Positions 1 to 46,158 are shown, numbered from the stretch's first letter. The stretch is DNA of 64,000 bases from Echinococcus granulosus (GCF_000524195.1 NW_020170417.1:97058-161057), one strand, 5' to 3'. Numbers and translations: made by a program. Notes: generated by a model from the sequence alone, not told the origin.

Positions 1-3000
1 AAGAAAGTATGTAAATGCTCCAAAGAATCGGGCATTTGATGTTCAAGCAGACGTATCCTCTTTTTGTTTGCTATTTCCCGTATAGGTGTATGGCTTGCTG
101 CCTTGGCGATGAGTATGACCTTGTTGCTCAAGTTCCTTTATTTACCCCTCCTCTTGAGTGTGTCTAGTTTTATTTGGCAACGCAATAATCCATTCGTGGA
201 ACTTAGAAATAGGTTGTTTGAATGACACCTCCACTTGACGCTGCAGCAAACGTTGATGATTTTTATAAAGAGTGCCCAGCTTCTAGGAATGCCTTTGTCT
301 TTTGCAAAGCTTAAAGGTAATCGGCTAATGCCTTAAAATTACCTTATGTAACAGGAGTTGGAGAGAGGACCCTTGGTCCACTTATAAATTTGATTTAATC
401 CCTCACTAAGGTTTGGGTTTCTTCTGGTTTTCATGTCCTTGATTCGGTGTGTGCGATAATTCTTTTATAATTTCACATCTTTTTAGGGAAATTATAGGTG
501 AATTTAAAAGTTCACTTTGCAGCTACTCAAGGTCAAATATTCCCTCGAAATAGTGTTTACAATCTCGTGAATTATTTACCCTCTTCAATTCACAAAAGAA
601 CAACGCCATTCAGAATTGTTTGGAGAGGTGTAAAATGGAGCTGAAGGTGAACTCAATCAATCAGGCAGTGGTCAATATCAACTAAATCTTTTTTGCCCAT
701 GTCAAATAGCAATTATCGTATTTCTGAGGTATCCTGGATTATTCGGACCATCTGCAAGGATCTCAGGACACCACAAGTCATTGACGGAATCGTTTAATGG
801 TGCTATTTTTAGGGTAAGACCATTGGATAACACCAAATCTGGAATAAAAGAATATGCAAATAAGTTTGGTGAATTCCTCCTCCTGCAGGGTCGCTACCAC
901 CGGAAGCTTGACCATCACAGCCTAAACGTTCCGTAGTTCATGTGCGAATTGGCTCTTTTTTTCTTCTCTTTCCAGTCTAATTTACTCCCTCTAAAGCTGC
1001 GTGACGTGTGGGTTTAGGCAAGACTATTGGGCTTTCACACAAAGATGAGGATTTTAGGGGATTCTCGATGGTAACTTTATTCCGCCTACTTGCCTAACTT
1101 GCAGCTTCGCTCCTAACAAACTCGTGAGTGTTATGATGAAATGTTGCTACTCCAGGTACCGACATAAGCGCTTTTTTCCCCAGGTAAACCTCAGTTGTAT
1201 TGTCATTGTTTGTCAGTTGTTTTGTTGTGTCAGATGTCAACGCAATCAATGTAAACCGTTGTGTCTACCGCAATGACAGCTTCCAATTCTCTGAGCTTTT
1301 TAGTCATCCACTTGTAGCTTGCTGTCATGTCATATAGCAAGGCGATTCTTATCGGTCTTGAAAGAAAAAACCATAACCACTTTGGGTGTGTAAAGCTTGA
1401 CTGAACTAATCCTCGTAAATGCAAACTTCAGAGTCAGTAATGCCAGTAGTGACCTGTGCAAATTTATTTTGCTAATTTCTTTAATATTTGTGCCAGTTGC
1501 CACAGTCGGAGAAACAATTGACGTACCAGCCGGATGATAGGACTGTGACGGCTCTCTCCATCACGCTGGTAACTCTCGCAGGTCCGGAATCGGTGGCCAT
1601 GCTCCCCATATGTCTAACATCAATGTCAGGGGGGTCCGGTGAATCTACTGTCGCTAAAATCGAACCAATGAGGGCATAAAGTGGTGGAAAAAAAGCGCGG
1701 CAAACGTATGATTAAGGCAGGAAAGGCTTGCAGTTTTATGGGTTGAATGGGTTGATATTGCAGCAACAAACGTGACAACAGCTGGTTTCTATTTTTTTTT
1801 GTTATTCGCATGGATGTAGTAGCACATCGTATAGCCTCGGCGCCATAGTGATGCATTAATTGACTAGTTTGACTAATTAATCCCGTGATTGTGGGTGCAC
1901 TATTTTGATATGGTCACGGAATCATAAGGCAACCTTTACAGCATCCCCAAAACGCTTTATAGAATGTTTATTTGTTGAGATAGCCATCAATAAAACCAAC
2001 CACTCCTGATGGAGCGTGAATTTCACCTCTGTTGAGTACACAATGTATCTAAAAACAAAAAAATCTTCCCTCGGACACATTTTTTTTATTTGATCTCTAT
2101 TTCCGACCGACCTCTCACTTTACCATATGATTGTCTACCCGTAATGCAAAGAAAGTGTGAAGTAAGAAGGAAACACAAAGGATGAGGACGAGGTGAGGCC
2201 TTTATATCTTTCCTCTCCCTTTTCATCCTAACTGAAGAAGACGGCTTCTCACGAACCAGTTTTGTTTTGCTCCGTTCTATGGGAGCGGTATTTTCTTTCA
2301 GCTGACTCCTCAGACGCTTTGTTTGTGCCTCACGAAGTGAACGCTTCCAAATGGAGGACAATCGGGTCTGCAGTGCAGAGCAGCGCTAGACGCCGCATTA
2401 CACACTCGTGAACACACAATTACTCACATGCACAAGAATTGGTTGTCTGAGGTTCTTGGGACTAACGCATGGAATGTTGTTTTGGCAGTGGAGTGGAGGT
2501 GAGTGGTGTGATATGATGTATTGTGGTGCGTGATGGTTGGTGAATGTTGGTTATTGGCTGGTGGATAGTAGGTAGTTAATACAAGGTAGTTTGGTCATGC
2601 GGAGATCACCAATGCTGTGTTCGTTTGTCTAATGTTGGGAAAGAGAATCCGTTTCCTACCTCAAGTTGGTCAGCAAACAAGCTAGCGTGTACGGCCCATT
2701 TGTATAAGGTATATGGAGGAGGTAAAGAACAACAGAGTGGTGTTTCCTAACGCCCATTCCCATCTGTTAGTGTGTTGCTTGTGAGATAAACCCCCTCGCT
2801 TGGTTTCCATCACGATTGGGAGTTGTTCTTGGCACCATAATCCCAAGGTATGATGATTTCAGAGGAAGATGTTCATAAATGTGGTGTACCTTTGTCTTGG
2901 TATTGGTGGGTTCATCACCTGAATAAATTTGTTTCAGGCATTTCTGTAATGAGTCTTCTTTCACTACACTTTCTCTAAAATCCCACTCGACGAATTAGAT

Positions 3001-6000
3001 TAGATGTTTCTGCAATTTTGGCAGTCAGTTTTTGGTTCGTGATGGAGGTATACTTGAATCATATGAAGTTCCGGTGACTTTTTTAAACTTCAAAATGGGG
3101 CCATAGTGTTGCCGAGCGCAATACGATGTCCTGTCTCAATGGACTGACGCATTTCTACGCTTTTTTTATCCACCTACATAAACAATAGCACTTTACGAAC
3201 CATCTCAGGGAACCTTGCCTAAAGCCGCAATAGCTCTTTTAGTTACCTTTTTTGGCCTAACTTTTGTGCGATTTTTCAAGGCATTCTGTTTAGCCTTTTG
3301 TGGTTTGTGTGTATATGTTTTTTGGGAGGGATTTCGACCCATTCTTATCTGGGGTTCAAGACGAGGAAACATTGAAGTGCTTGAAGGTGGCAAGGTGAAA
3401 AGTTCTTTGCTTTCTAATGCTAAAATAAACGTATAAAAGATTACTTCCCTTAAAAGTCTTTTAATTAACATGTGATGCTCTTAAAACTGCAAGAGAGCCA
3501 ATCTGTTTAGTAGGCGCCCCGATCTTTCAACCATACGGCCTATTTTGAAAGTGAATGCTGTAAGCCCAAAGGGTAACTAATGGCCGTATCGGAAGTAAGC
3601 CACCAACCAGAATACATATGAGTGCCCATTGTCGTTATGCCTTTCCTTGATGTCATGCTGGATCTACTAATCTAGGTTGACCGTCCATATCAAGTCGCTT
3701 AAGTTTGTCTTTTGCAGCAATTTTAGTACACAAACCTTTGTCAGTCTTCTGTAACATACAATTTCCTAAAACGCAGCAATTAACAATGGTTGAAGTGGTT
3801 GAATTGGGGTAGGTCTGCTTCTTGTTCTTCGTCTTGTGTACTCTAGTTTCGGTTGGATGCATTGACATTCTAAAACCACCTTTGTTGCTGTTGAATTACT
3901 TAAATGTCCTCCATGATATAAGACTTTCAGGTAAATGGCATTGCAGTTCATTTAGTTAAGTCTGTTACCAGTAATATGAGTACTTGACTTGTTGTGTCAC
4001 AGACAGATTGGTTGGGCTTTTTCACGGTAAAGAAGATGTAGGTTCTTCTGTATTTCATCTAAGTATTTATCCTCCTATTCATCACTAAAAGGTGCTGTAA
4101 TGCGTTTATGACTTGGAGCAAGTGAAGGTGATATACAATAATCACCCACAATGGCTTCACTGCGGAGTTTCTTGTGGAAGGCGAGTTGTATCACTCGCGC
4201 TGGCTGTAGAGTCGTTTTATCAAAAATGTTGTTCAAATTTTATCCTCTGTATTTCATATCATACTGATCTGGTTCTCCTGATTAACTCACAGCATCCGAA
4301 AGAAAACTTCCTTACTTGTCTGGTGGTCAAAGTGATTAATAGAGACTAACTACCTTCAAAGCGTTTGTCTCGTTTCTTTTTCAAGATGGAGTCCCTCAGG
4401 CAGATTACTAACTTCTGATTTTGTGTTCGACGTATCTATAACTCGTGTTCAAGGCTATCATCCAAAACACAAACCCTCGGTAAATATGTAAGTAGACCTC
4501 TAAATTTTTCATCGAAAGTGAACGCCGTAAAGCAGTGGATTCCGCCTGCTTTTGCTTTTGCAAGCGCAAACCACCTGTTACTTAATTCCACGCTTTCCTT
4601 TCATCACTGATCTGTACTTCCAAATCTGTTAATAGCCCACAACTTTGAACTCACGGGCTTATTATTGTAATGTCTTGAAACAAAACAAGTGATTGCACTC
4701 CAAGTTTGAAAGGCCGTAGTAAAGGGCACCTATTTGCGGTTTCATCTAAAACGGTCCCGTCTGTAATACCGTCCGGCTGTTCGCGTAGATACTAAACCAA
4801 CTCTAGTCCTCATTTCTACAGGCCACAAATGTCAAACTGATGTCAATAATATACCCTTCCGAAGGTACCTCAATTGCGGAAACCTGTTCATGTATCATTT
4901 AAAAATAGGATGCTGGTAATTTAAGACGGCCTCATTGGTGGAGTTGGGGCTTCCTTCTCTTGTAATTCACCTCCTTCCAGTAGACTAAAACCTGTTACCG
5001 CTATTTATCTTAGCATTTAAAGATAGCAGAAGGAATAGCTAGGATCGTATTTGTCATTTACCATATCAAGCAAACTTGTGTTTTACCCCTCAATTTTTCT
5101 ATTTGACGCATCTGCCATCAGTATCACAAATGCGTAATAAGTGTTGTTTCTCCATTTTTTTAATAAGCAGTTCCACAAAATTGTGGGCGCAAGCAGATTA
5201 GTTTGGATTAACGCAAAAATTTCCTTAGTCCGTGGACAACGACGTTTTTGGTGGGGGTGTTTGGACTTGAATTCCTCAGAAAAAAAATTACGAAAGGTGA
5301 TATCAAATACGAACAATGAAATGTCTAGGCTGTAAAAGCGATCCCTCTTATGAGATTCTTAATATATACTATGTTGTATGCTTAATTATAAATAGGGTAA
5401 TTCATAATTCCTTTCCATCATTGACGCGATGTGGCCGGGGCTGCAATTTCAGGCACACTCATTTACATCTATAAGGCACAATTCATTCATTTAAGCATCA
5501 ACGATGCCTTATTGCAGGTATAAGATTGAATAAAGCGTCATGCTCGGTGCTTTTACCCTCACTTAATCGTACTGGAAGATATACTACAAAAATGGAAATG
5601 CTACCCTGGTAAATGAGGCAGAGACACATTTCAATGCCAATTCTTAAATCAGTGCCTCAAAAAGTAGGACAGTGTTCATTGGATTTCCCCTAAAAAGGAT
5701 CTATCTACTTTGCATCTAGTCGAGAGGTTGAACGCAGTTTCACCCTATTTTAACCTGATCTCCAACTCTATTAATCAGTTCTCGCAATGTAACCATTATA
5801 ATTGATTTGTTCTTCTTTATGCCTTTACTCCGGGGTTGAAGAAATAAGTTGGGGTTCAATAGCCATTACTTATCATTCAGCTTGGGTATGTCTCAACATT
5901 ATCCTTACTGTGTACGGGATATTCCTTCCTACCTTCCCGTCTTCCCACTTTGCAGGGGATTTTGAATTTCATACAAAGCATATTTCGAGGTATGATAATC

Positions 6001-7114
6001 CTCCGTTACATTTTTTTCGATACAGAAAAATTTGTCAGCATGGTTGGGCCATCATCAAACAGCTGCTGCCCTGACACCCACCTCCACTAACTTTTGGAAA
6101 TTCCAAACAATCTTGAATAATTCCATTTAACGCTCCTCTCAAGAAAAGACTTGTCCCTTGTACAATTTCATGGTAGGTATTTTATCCGGCGATCAGGCTT
6201 CCTACAGGGTGAATGACCGCCGTGGGTGAAAAGTCACCAACTCCAGGACCGTCTTTGAAGGACGTGTGGCTATCACTGAGAAATTGTCGCCAATCAAATG
6301 TCTTCCTGTTAAGCTGCTGAGCTCTCCATTGTGGCACCTCACCGTACTTGAGTTCTTCCGTAGACACGGCGTTCTTTAGGCTATAGGCGTTCTTTCACGG
6401 GAAACTTCAGCATTTATCTCTGTTTAATGCACGCACTACTCCTGTTGCCTGCCATTCTGAGCATTAGTGTTTGGATTAGCCTACAACGTTCGCTTTGGCC
6501 ATCTGCCACATATTACTGCGTGTAACATGTCCAACATGGCTTCCCTGTTTACTTTGAACGATCCTGGTGGCAAAGCCACACCGAGTCTTATTGATAGAAC
6601 TCTCAAGCCCTACAAAACTCCACCTCTACTCCTACTTTTCATGCAATATCTGACTACAAAGCAGGTGTTGATCTTTAGGAATGCTCTTGATGGCATTTGA
6701 TCCCCAAAATACAAAGTTGAGTACTTACTTTTCTCGATGTGTTGAAACAATAGAGGTGGCGTTCAATAAGCCTTATTTGGCGTGGACAACACTTCATCCC
6801 TTGGATTAATGCTAATCTTCCATTTCTACCTAATCTCAGCAAGCACGCTTAGAGGCAAATCTATGCCCACAGCCCAAATACTCTATTCCAGTATGATACC
6901 ATTCTCTGATCAAGGTCGTCTTGCATCTGCTTTACCGCTTTAAATTGTTCGTGCCACAACTTGAATCGCTCGGTTGTCATAAATTCACAAATAACGTCAC
7001 ATTTGTCACGCTGATCTAACGAAAATTGGGATATCGGCTAATGTTTTCTTCTAAACGGAGGCTTACATAACTTGGTCTATTCTTTGTTTTTTTGTTTATC
7101 TACCTTGCAATAAG
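1..7114. other. Upstream non-coding DNA, no gene identified
   Basis: I find no exon here that I can assign to a family. Upstream exons of the CoA-transferase gene whose exon starts at 7115 should lie in this stretch, but I could not recognise them. The sequence is AT-rich with long T runs. Positions about 2475-2580 are strongly G/T-skewed (TGG/TGA-rich), like a decayed simple repeat. One basic open frame on the minus strand (2086-2361) is listed separately as uncertain. Confidence 0.6.
2086..2373 (-). other. Unassigned basic open frame, possible exon
   Basis: On the minus strand a frame of about 90 codons is open and rich in Lys, Arg and Ser (contains KRSLREAQTKRLRSQLKE). It is preceded on that strand by CTGCACTGCAG, which could be a 3' splice site near 2374. 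I recognise no domain. The composition looks more protein-like than the surrounding T-rich sequence, but no matching neighbouring exon was found. It may be an exon of an unknown gene, a retrocopy fragment or chance. Confidence 0.2.
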
Positions 7115-7373
7115 GCGTGGGTGGTCAGTTGGACTTCACCCGGGGAGCCAGTCTCTCCTCCGACGGTAAGGGTCGTCCAATCATCACCATGTCCTCGCTG
7201 ACTACAACCGGTACCTCAGCTATTGTCCCTACCCTGGCTCGTGGCAGCACAGTGGTAGCCACTCGGGCCCATGTACACTATGTCGTAACAGAGTATGGGA
7301 TCGCCTACCTCTTCGGCAAGACCCTGCGTCAGCGTGCTCATGCCCTCATCCAGATTGCTCACCCAGATTTCAG
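7115..7373 (+). CDS. Acetyl-CoA hydrolase / CoA-transferase, one C-terminal-domain exon
   Basis: This exon encodes the conserved C-terminal block of the acetyl-CoA hydrolase/transferase family, which includes 4-hydroxybutyrate CoA-transferase and acetate:succinate CoA-transferase. Visible motifs are GGQLDFTRGASL near the start, IVPTLARGSTVVATRAHVHY in the middle, and VTEYGIAYLFGK followed by LRQRAHALIQIAHPDFR at the end. The enzymes move CoA between short-chain acids, usually in mitochondria; in helminths such enzymes make acetate during anaerobic metabolism. The exon is bounded by a plausible acceptor (TTGCAATAAG before 7115, the codon completing a Gly) and a donor GTCAGT at 7374, leaving phase 2. 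The upstream exons and the short final exon were not found, so the gene is only partly seen. Codon use is markedly more GC-rich than the flanks, which supports real coding sequence. A pseudogene remnant is possible. Confidence 0.85.
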
Positions 7374-10300
7374 GTCAGTCCTCCTTTAGCCTACAGCTCT
7401 TCAGCACTCAGGCTACTCCTCAATGTAGGCTGCTACTTTTTAGCCTTGAAAACATCTCCATAACCCCCTGTTCTACCATAGTGGGTGTCAGTTCGTTATA
7501 ATCTGACCTCACTCCAGAATTTAAAATCAGACCCTTTGCTATTTGTCATTGGGGTTTCGACAACCTCCCTGCAGATGTCTCGTCTAAATTTTGAAACGGT
7601 ATCTAGTTCGAAAAGTCTGGCTTCTTTTCTAATGCACGAGATGTGCTAACGGTGCCGCTAGTTCTGAGCCCAAGTAATCACTAAAGGCGCTATAAAGAGT
7701 GGGAGGCAGGGGCTTCTAGGAGGCTGGAATCACAGGTGGTGGTAGCAGATTAATTTACTACAAGAGGTCCACATCCATCAACTTCTATGCAAAAAGAAGG
7801 ATTTCCGCTGGGGTGCTATGTCATGTCGTGGAGTTCATTAGATAAATACTTTCCAAGAATGGATGCCATGAGTGGATATTTTTTCGTCGTATTTGTGCAT
7901 TCCGGATTCATGTAATGTGTTTCCAAATTGTCAGTGATTGTACACATCTTCCTTCAACGTCTGAACCTCGTAAATCGTCCGTTTCGTTACTTTAAACAAA
8001 ACTAATGTGCCGGGGCATGTTCAACCACTCAGACTCCTCAGTTTTCGTGGGTTGTACCCCCCATACGGTGGAGGTACAGTAGCAATTTTCTCTTACCACG
8101 GTCACGTGCATTTGAGTTAGGTGAGTCTTGGGCCAAGATTGATTTTCTTTTTTTGAGACTAAAAACAGGCAAAATGAGACGTTCCTTTATCATACCTTTC
8201 ATTTTTTTGCGGCTGTGACCAGGTCGCTTTGTTCCATAGTTGCAAACCAGAAAGGCCTGTAAACATAGGAGGAGTCTAACTAGTTATCCTATATGTAGTC
8301 GGGCTTCTTGTTCTTTTTTTAGAGAATCTCTAGAAAAGTCTGCTTTTGAGCGTCTGAAGACAATGCCAGCGCCATAAATCCAGCCAATAGGCTTTATTCT
8401 AAGCCAACTCAAGGTGAATTTCACCCGAAACATTGTTGTGAAACTGTTACCATCGTTGAACGTTCGACCGCTCCTAGCCTTGCACACACGGTCAAGTGCT
8501 TGTTTTATTGACTCTTCCCTTCTGCAATGTTTATATTCCTCTTTATCTGCAATTGGATATTCTTTTGACCTACAAAAATTGGCTAAAACGTGTTCAGCTT
8601 ACAACTTATCGAATATTGGTCTCCGGTAATTACGGTCTGCTTCAAGATAATTCCAAAGAATGTGTTTCTTTGAAGTGGTAGGAAACAGTTTCAAAATACA
8701 GTAACTATGGGGGTTTGCGGTAGCAGGATTAGGCTTATTTGTTTAGAGATGATGGCGTTCATCGCGATTACTGAGTATAGGAGCTGACAGCTCATGCACT
8801 GAAGATTCACAAGAATGGCTGCTAATGCTCTCATCTGCCACCTTGTTTGGATTGGATTGGGCCTGCCCACGACATGTGCTCTGGCTATAATGGGGTGAAA
8901 CGGGTCTCTTGCCGATCACCACTGCGTGTAGTATCAAGACGGCGGTTTGCACGCTTAGCCGTCAACTCCCTCGATCCCTTCGTGTCCCACCTTGTATTTT
9001 TTCATTTTCCCAATGTTTTTGATGTATAAACACTGCTGTTTTTAGTCAATAAGTGAAAATTCATTCCACCTTCCTGGACGATCGTTGACATTTGTTCACT
9101 AGCGGAAGCCGGATCTTAATTTATTTGGTAGGAGTTATCATAAAGTCTCGGAAACTATCTGCGGGACATGCAAACAGACACAGTTTAATTCGTTCTGGTG
9201 ATTATGGCTCCGGAAAGGGAGCGCGGATACTGCGATCTCTGCAGTTTGTGATTCCGCCCCGGCAGATAGATAATAGCCGCCCAGATTTTCTGCGCGTCAG
9301 TGAGTAGTATGCTCCCCTGGAAAAGACTTGAGGCGGTACAGCTCACGATCAGCGTTTCATCACAAAATCCGGGTGGTTTTACTAACCGGTAACGAATAGT
9401 ATTTAAATTTTCCAGTGAAACAAACTATGGGTAAGAAGACGCGCTGTGACTCTTAACTACTTTAAAATCGTACTTGACGCTTTTTAAGCGAGACAATTAT
9501 TTGAACTGCATATTTAGCCATGTGGACTCTTCATTCTCTGCAAATTCCGCTCCCACTTGACTGCATGGCCGCTATGCCACGCCGTTATAGAACTCATCTG
9601 TATTCCTTAATGCAGCACGTTTGGTATCAGCGTTGCGTATTTATGATATCCCGATTTTCGTATTTGAAACCTACGTCACAAATACGTGACGTGGGCTGAT
9701 TACCAGTTTGTCTTCGTGTCGCAAACTGACTGGTTGTTTGATGCGATAAAGTAGATGCGAGACAATCTTGCTCTGAGAAGGACATTTTTTTTAGGTTTCC
9801 AAGTTGCATAACTTTTGACATTCCCTAAAACATCTGAGGTGTGGTGACAAATTTTTTTGTGTGGAATAGGCTACATCTTTTGTATCTCCGCAGCACGGCA
9901 CCAAAAAGGGCCTTGACACAGGCGGAGAGAAGGACTAGGAGACTTGGAGCATAGGTGGTACAAGCAATCTCCGATAGTGCCCTTGTGGAGGAGACTTCCG
10001 TGGCGATAAAAAAGAATACGCACACCCCGTTCCTGAGTTCTGAAGACTTTACCGAAGAAATATCGTCACATACTAGGCCCTCAGAATCGGTAGTTGAAAG
10101 AAGATTTGCCTCTTTTTAGTCACAGTTTAAAATACAAACTCTTCAGAAGGCAAATTAACAATAACAGGCGTCAGCTCCTTAGGGGAAAACTGGTAAATAT
10201 CGTTACCTAGCGTGGTTTGGACTTTTTTATATTCCTCGTTCATGTGCCTGTTGCGTGCCATAACTTTCGCACATACTTTATTACAAACGAAAAACACTAA

Positions 10301-11641
10301 CAGCTACGACTAGAGTTTTGTTCTAGTTAAAGCGCTTTTGAAAAAAACAAACAATTTCAGAGTTTTCATTTTAAAATCAAGGCGAAACTTAGTAATACTG
10401 GTAGGGAAGTTAACGCCTTTTGACAATCATTTCATCCTCAAGTTACACTCACATCAACTCCCTTTTTTTAAAATAGGTTAAAAAATTGGTGCTTTATCAC
10501 GAAAAGACTTTGCTGGTGCCATATTGAAGGCGAAGACTAGTATGACTGACCTTCTCCAGGTCTGGATGCTAGTGTCTGCACGAATAAAATCCATTTCATC
10601 AGAAACGATGACAGTTCTGCTACCCGAAGTAGTAGCTTCTCGAGGTAAGTGTATGTGATCAACACCACAGTGTACTTGGCAAGAATAGCGTGGACTGTTC
10701 ATAGCTTTTGCCAATCAAAACGACTGTGAGTATACCGTGGATGCGCATCACTTTCTTGTTACTAGGCGGAACGATAGCCAAATTCTGCTAGTATACCTGG
10801 ACTTAGAGAATTAGTGAAATCCCAAGTACCAGATGGTAGACTAATTATCGTGGTTCCTGCCTAGGCGATTGGGGGATCCTTGATTTTCCCTGCCTACGGC
10901 AACCCACGCTACTAGTCGCTCAACCCTACTGCAGATGGGGAGAGAAAGGGCTTTTTGGTTTTTATAGTCTAAAATTCCTTCGCCGTTATGCACAGCATAT
11001 GCACGTAATACACCGTACACCCTCAGGACAGACACCCACAGCGTAGCTCGTGACACACTTTACTAAAGTCAAATGATAAAATGAAACAGATCCGCCGGGA
11101 GCAGTACGCCTCACGTCAATGCGAATAGATTGAAGAAGGCCAAACTGCTCGTCTAGTTGCATCGAAATAAACCAAGAATACAGCTAAAATTACTCAAGCA
11201 CACTTCTCTCAAAACCTCCTTTGGTTTGCGTTGAGGTACCGCCAAGACTGATAGAGAAATCAAACACCTGTTCACCATACCAATACTCTTTACGTGCCTC
11301 CCCGATACTTTACAGCCCGATATTAACTAAAATATAGTTAATGAACAGCTCAATAAGAGCTAAACATAGCCTAAACTAGGGTGAATAAATCCGTATCTAT
11401 CAAACTCGTTATCGAAAAGCAGTGGTTGCAGTTAACATTGAACTAATATATTAAAGGATGTGCTCGTAAACACAGTAAATGATTATCAGAAAATCTCAAC
11501 AAGACAATCCGACTAGAAATTACGATTTAAAAATCTCAAACAATCACTTATAAAATTGTATTACTAAATATTTGTAGTGAGTTACAACAAAGTCGAATAC
11601 TGACGTAAAATTTGTGCCGAATGAAGGGCGGAGGAGAAAGC
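7374..11641. other. Non-coding interval between CoA-transferase exon and RUVBL2
   Basis: About 4.3 kb with no recognisable exon. The last exon of the CoA-transferase gene is expected here; a candidate acceptor with a very short open tail lies near 7714-7724 but cannot be supported. An inverted repeat of the GTGACGT type is at 9673-9692. The rest is AT-rich intron or intergenic DNA. Confidence 0.6.
9673..9692. repeat. Short inverted repeat, ACGTCAC / GTGACGT
   Basis: Arms ACGTCAC and GTGACGT are separated by 6 bp. It is the least symmetrical member of a group of GTGACGC-type palindromes seen elsewhere in the window (33564, 46645, 55815). Confidence 0.55.
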
Positions 11642-44103
<32,462 letters not shown>

Positions 44104-44948
44104 CTCATTCTTACACTTTCCTGCCGTAGTAGCTTATAAATGTGTGTCGTTTCCGCCACCTCATACAATCGATGACAGTGGTGTGTACAGTCTGCCACTA
44201 TTTTGACGTGGCGTCGTAGTTTCAATTTTCTCCTGCATTAATCCCTGCGTCGTCCCTCCCCTTTTCTCCCCTTCCATATGTGTATCTTTCCGTTCTCTGT
44301 TTCGCTAGTCTAAATTCTAGGGTGTAATTATGACAGCATTTGGGGATTTGGCGGTTTTGGTCCTCATCTACTTCGGCGTGTGGGCCGTCCCTTCTTGCCC
44401 CTTTTTGCCTAGCGGAGGTGAATGGTGTTCTTGTGGCGGAGGGAGTTGGTTCGCGCCGGGAAAAGTGGTAAGCCGGGTGAGAGCTGGAGCTCAGGGCTCG
44501 TGATGGGGCGGGTCAGCTCCAACTTGAAACAGTTGACTGAGCTTGGTCTGGCGGGTGGGGGGCCGTCTTCCTTAGTGGGGAGGGGGTCTCGGGGTTCCGC
44601 TGTGGGTTTCAAAAAAGTGCAGTTTCGGAGGCGTATGGTAGTGAAGTTCTCGCACTGTCGGGTATCGACTTATTACCAAAGTCAGTGTTTTCCATGGGCA
44701 GTCAAGAAATTCGGGAGCCTAAAAGCAGAAGTAGAAATAAGATGCATGTGAGAACAGAATATTAAACAATGAATTTGAACAAGGAAGTAAAAGCGGGTCA
44801 AGAAAATCGTGAGCACATATTATTACTGTTGCTCTGTTTGGATCGTATACCCACATATTTTTGCCTCACGTATTTTGTTTTAAGTCTTCTCAAGGTCGTC
44901 TGATCCATTTGAAACGCCTTGTTTGCTGACTGCTTTGTCAACACGATT
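44104..44948 (+). promoter_or_regulatory. KDM5 3' UTR and GRHPR upstream region, with G-rich tract
   Basis: This 845-bp interval separates the KDM5 stop from the GRHPR start. No perfect AATAAA follows KDM5; an ATTAAA occurs near 44761. Positions 44400-44640 are unusually G-rich and CpG-containing for this window, and include runs of 3, 6, 4, 5 and 4 G at 44553-44594. This is the best candidate for the GRHPR promoter or 5' UTR. A 109-codon open frame here is low-complexity and not considered coding. Confidence 0.45.
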
Positions 44949-46158
44949 ATGACTGATGTATATGTAGCGATGAAATTACCTGAAAAGATTTTACAAAATC
45001 TTACCAAGTTTGGCTTAAAATACGAGTGCTGGAATGGTCCGGGCATACCACCGCGACAGCACCTGGTCGGCCGTGTGAAAGGCGTAAAAGGCCTTATTTG
45101 TCACTTGGGTGTCAAAATTGATGCCGAAGTTTTGAATGCAGCTGGTAGCAATCTCAAGGCTATAAGCACCATGTCGGTAGGCTATGATCACCTAGACCTT
45201 AAAGAAATCAAAGCCAGAAATATTCGCGTTGGCTATGTTCCTGAAATCTTAACTGACGCAACTGCCGAGTTAACCGTCAGCCTACTGCTCATGGTTTCCC
45301 GTAGAATGAGGGAAGGTAATCTTTTCGTCCCATCAACCACGTTTTTTTGACTAGCGTCTGAAACCGTGCCTGCCGGGAAATGGGGTGCATGGGAGCCATT
45401 CTGGATGTGTGGAAAGGGTCTGAAAAGCTCCGTTGTCGGAATATTTGGTCTTGGACGTATCGGCAAGGCCGTTGCAACTCGTCTGGCTGCATTCTCCCCC
45501 AAACGTATCATTTACTCGTCTTCGGGTCACCGCCCCGGAGGCTACCAGCCGGTTCTCCTCTTTACCAAACCCGACGGAACGCCGATTGAAGCAGAACCCG
45601 TTTCCTTCAATGAACTTCTTAAAGAATCTGATTTCCTTTGTGTCTGCGCCTCTATGGGTGAAAAACTTAGGGGTGTCTTCAACGACGAGGTTAGAAAAAC
45701 TGGCTTTTTGTGTTCGGCTCCAGTTGCCCATCCAGATCATTTGCATGGTTACGCTGACTGTAGGTATTCGGTAAGATGAAGGCGGGCGCCGTCTTCATAA
45801 ACATAGCACGTGGCGCGATGGTCGACCAGGAGGCGTTGTATCGGGCCCTAACAAAGGGTGTTGAAGCTGGCGGGCTGTATGGTGCGGGTCTGGATGTTAC
45901 TGTACCAGAGCCTCTTCCCTCCAACTCACCGCTGCTCAAGCTACCTAACTGTTTCATCCTGCCACACATCGGAAGCGCCACCGAGGAGACGCGATGGTAT
46001 GTTCAGCCTTTGCTCCATATAATTAATGCTCCTTGTGCCCCAATTAAATACCTCCCTTGTTCTTTCCATAAAGGTTGATGGCTGAACGTACAGTTGACAA
46101 TCTCATTGCCAGTCTCTCAGATCCTCCAAAACCAATGCCATCGGAGTTGAAATTCTAG
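44949..46158 (+). CDS. GRHPR: Glyoxylate/hydroxypyruvate reductase, complete four-exon gene
   Basis: A D-isomer-specific 2-hydroxyacid dehydrogenase that reduces glyoxylate to glycolate and hydroxypyruvate to D-glycerate with NAD(P)H. Exons: 44949-45315, 45355-45689, 45764-45996, 46074-46158 (1020 nt, 339 aa; human 328). Introns are 39, 74 and 77 bp, all GT/AG with matching phases. The substrate domain contains [20 protein letters not shown] and [15 protein letters not shown]. The Rossmann fold shows [12 protein letters not shown] with GxGxxG at residues 154-159. Catalytic residues by family position are Arg250 in [11 protein letters not shown], Glu283 in TVPEPLP and His302 in LPHIGSAT. The end MPSELKF resembles the vertebrate end MPSELKL. 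It starts 845 bp after KDM5 on the same strand. An AATAAA at 46459 is a plausible poly(A) signal. Confidence 0.96.

Noticed and set aside
44422..44751. 109-codon plus-strand frame between KDM5 and GRHPR
   Set aside because: Gly/Ser/Arg-rich translation of a G-rich tract, with no domain and no splice partners. It is better explained as promoter or 5' UTR.
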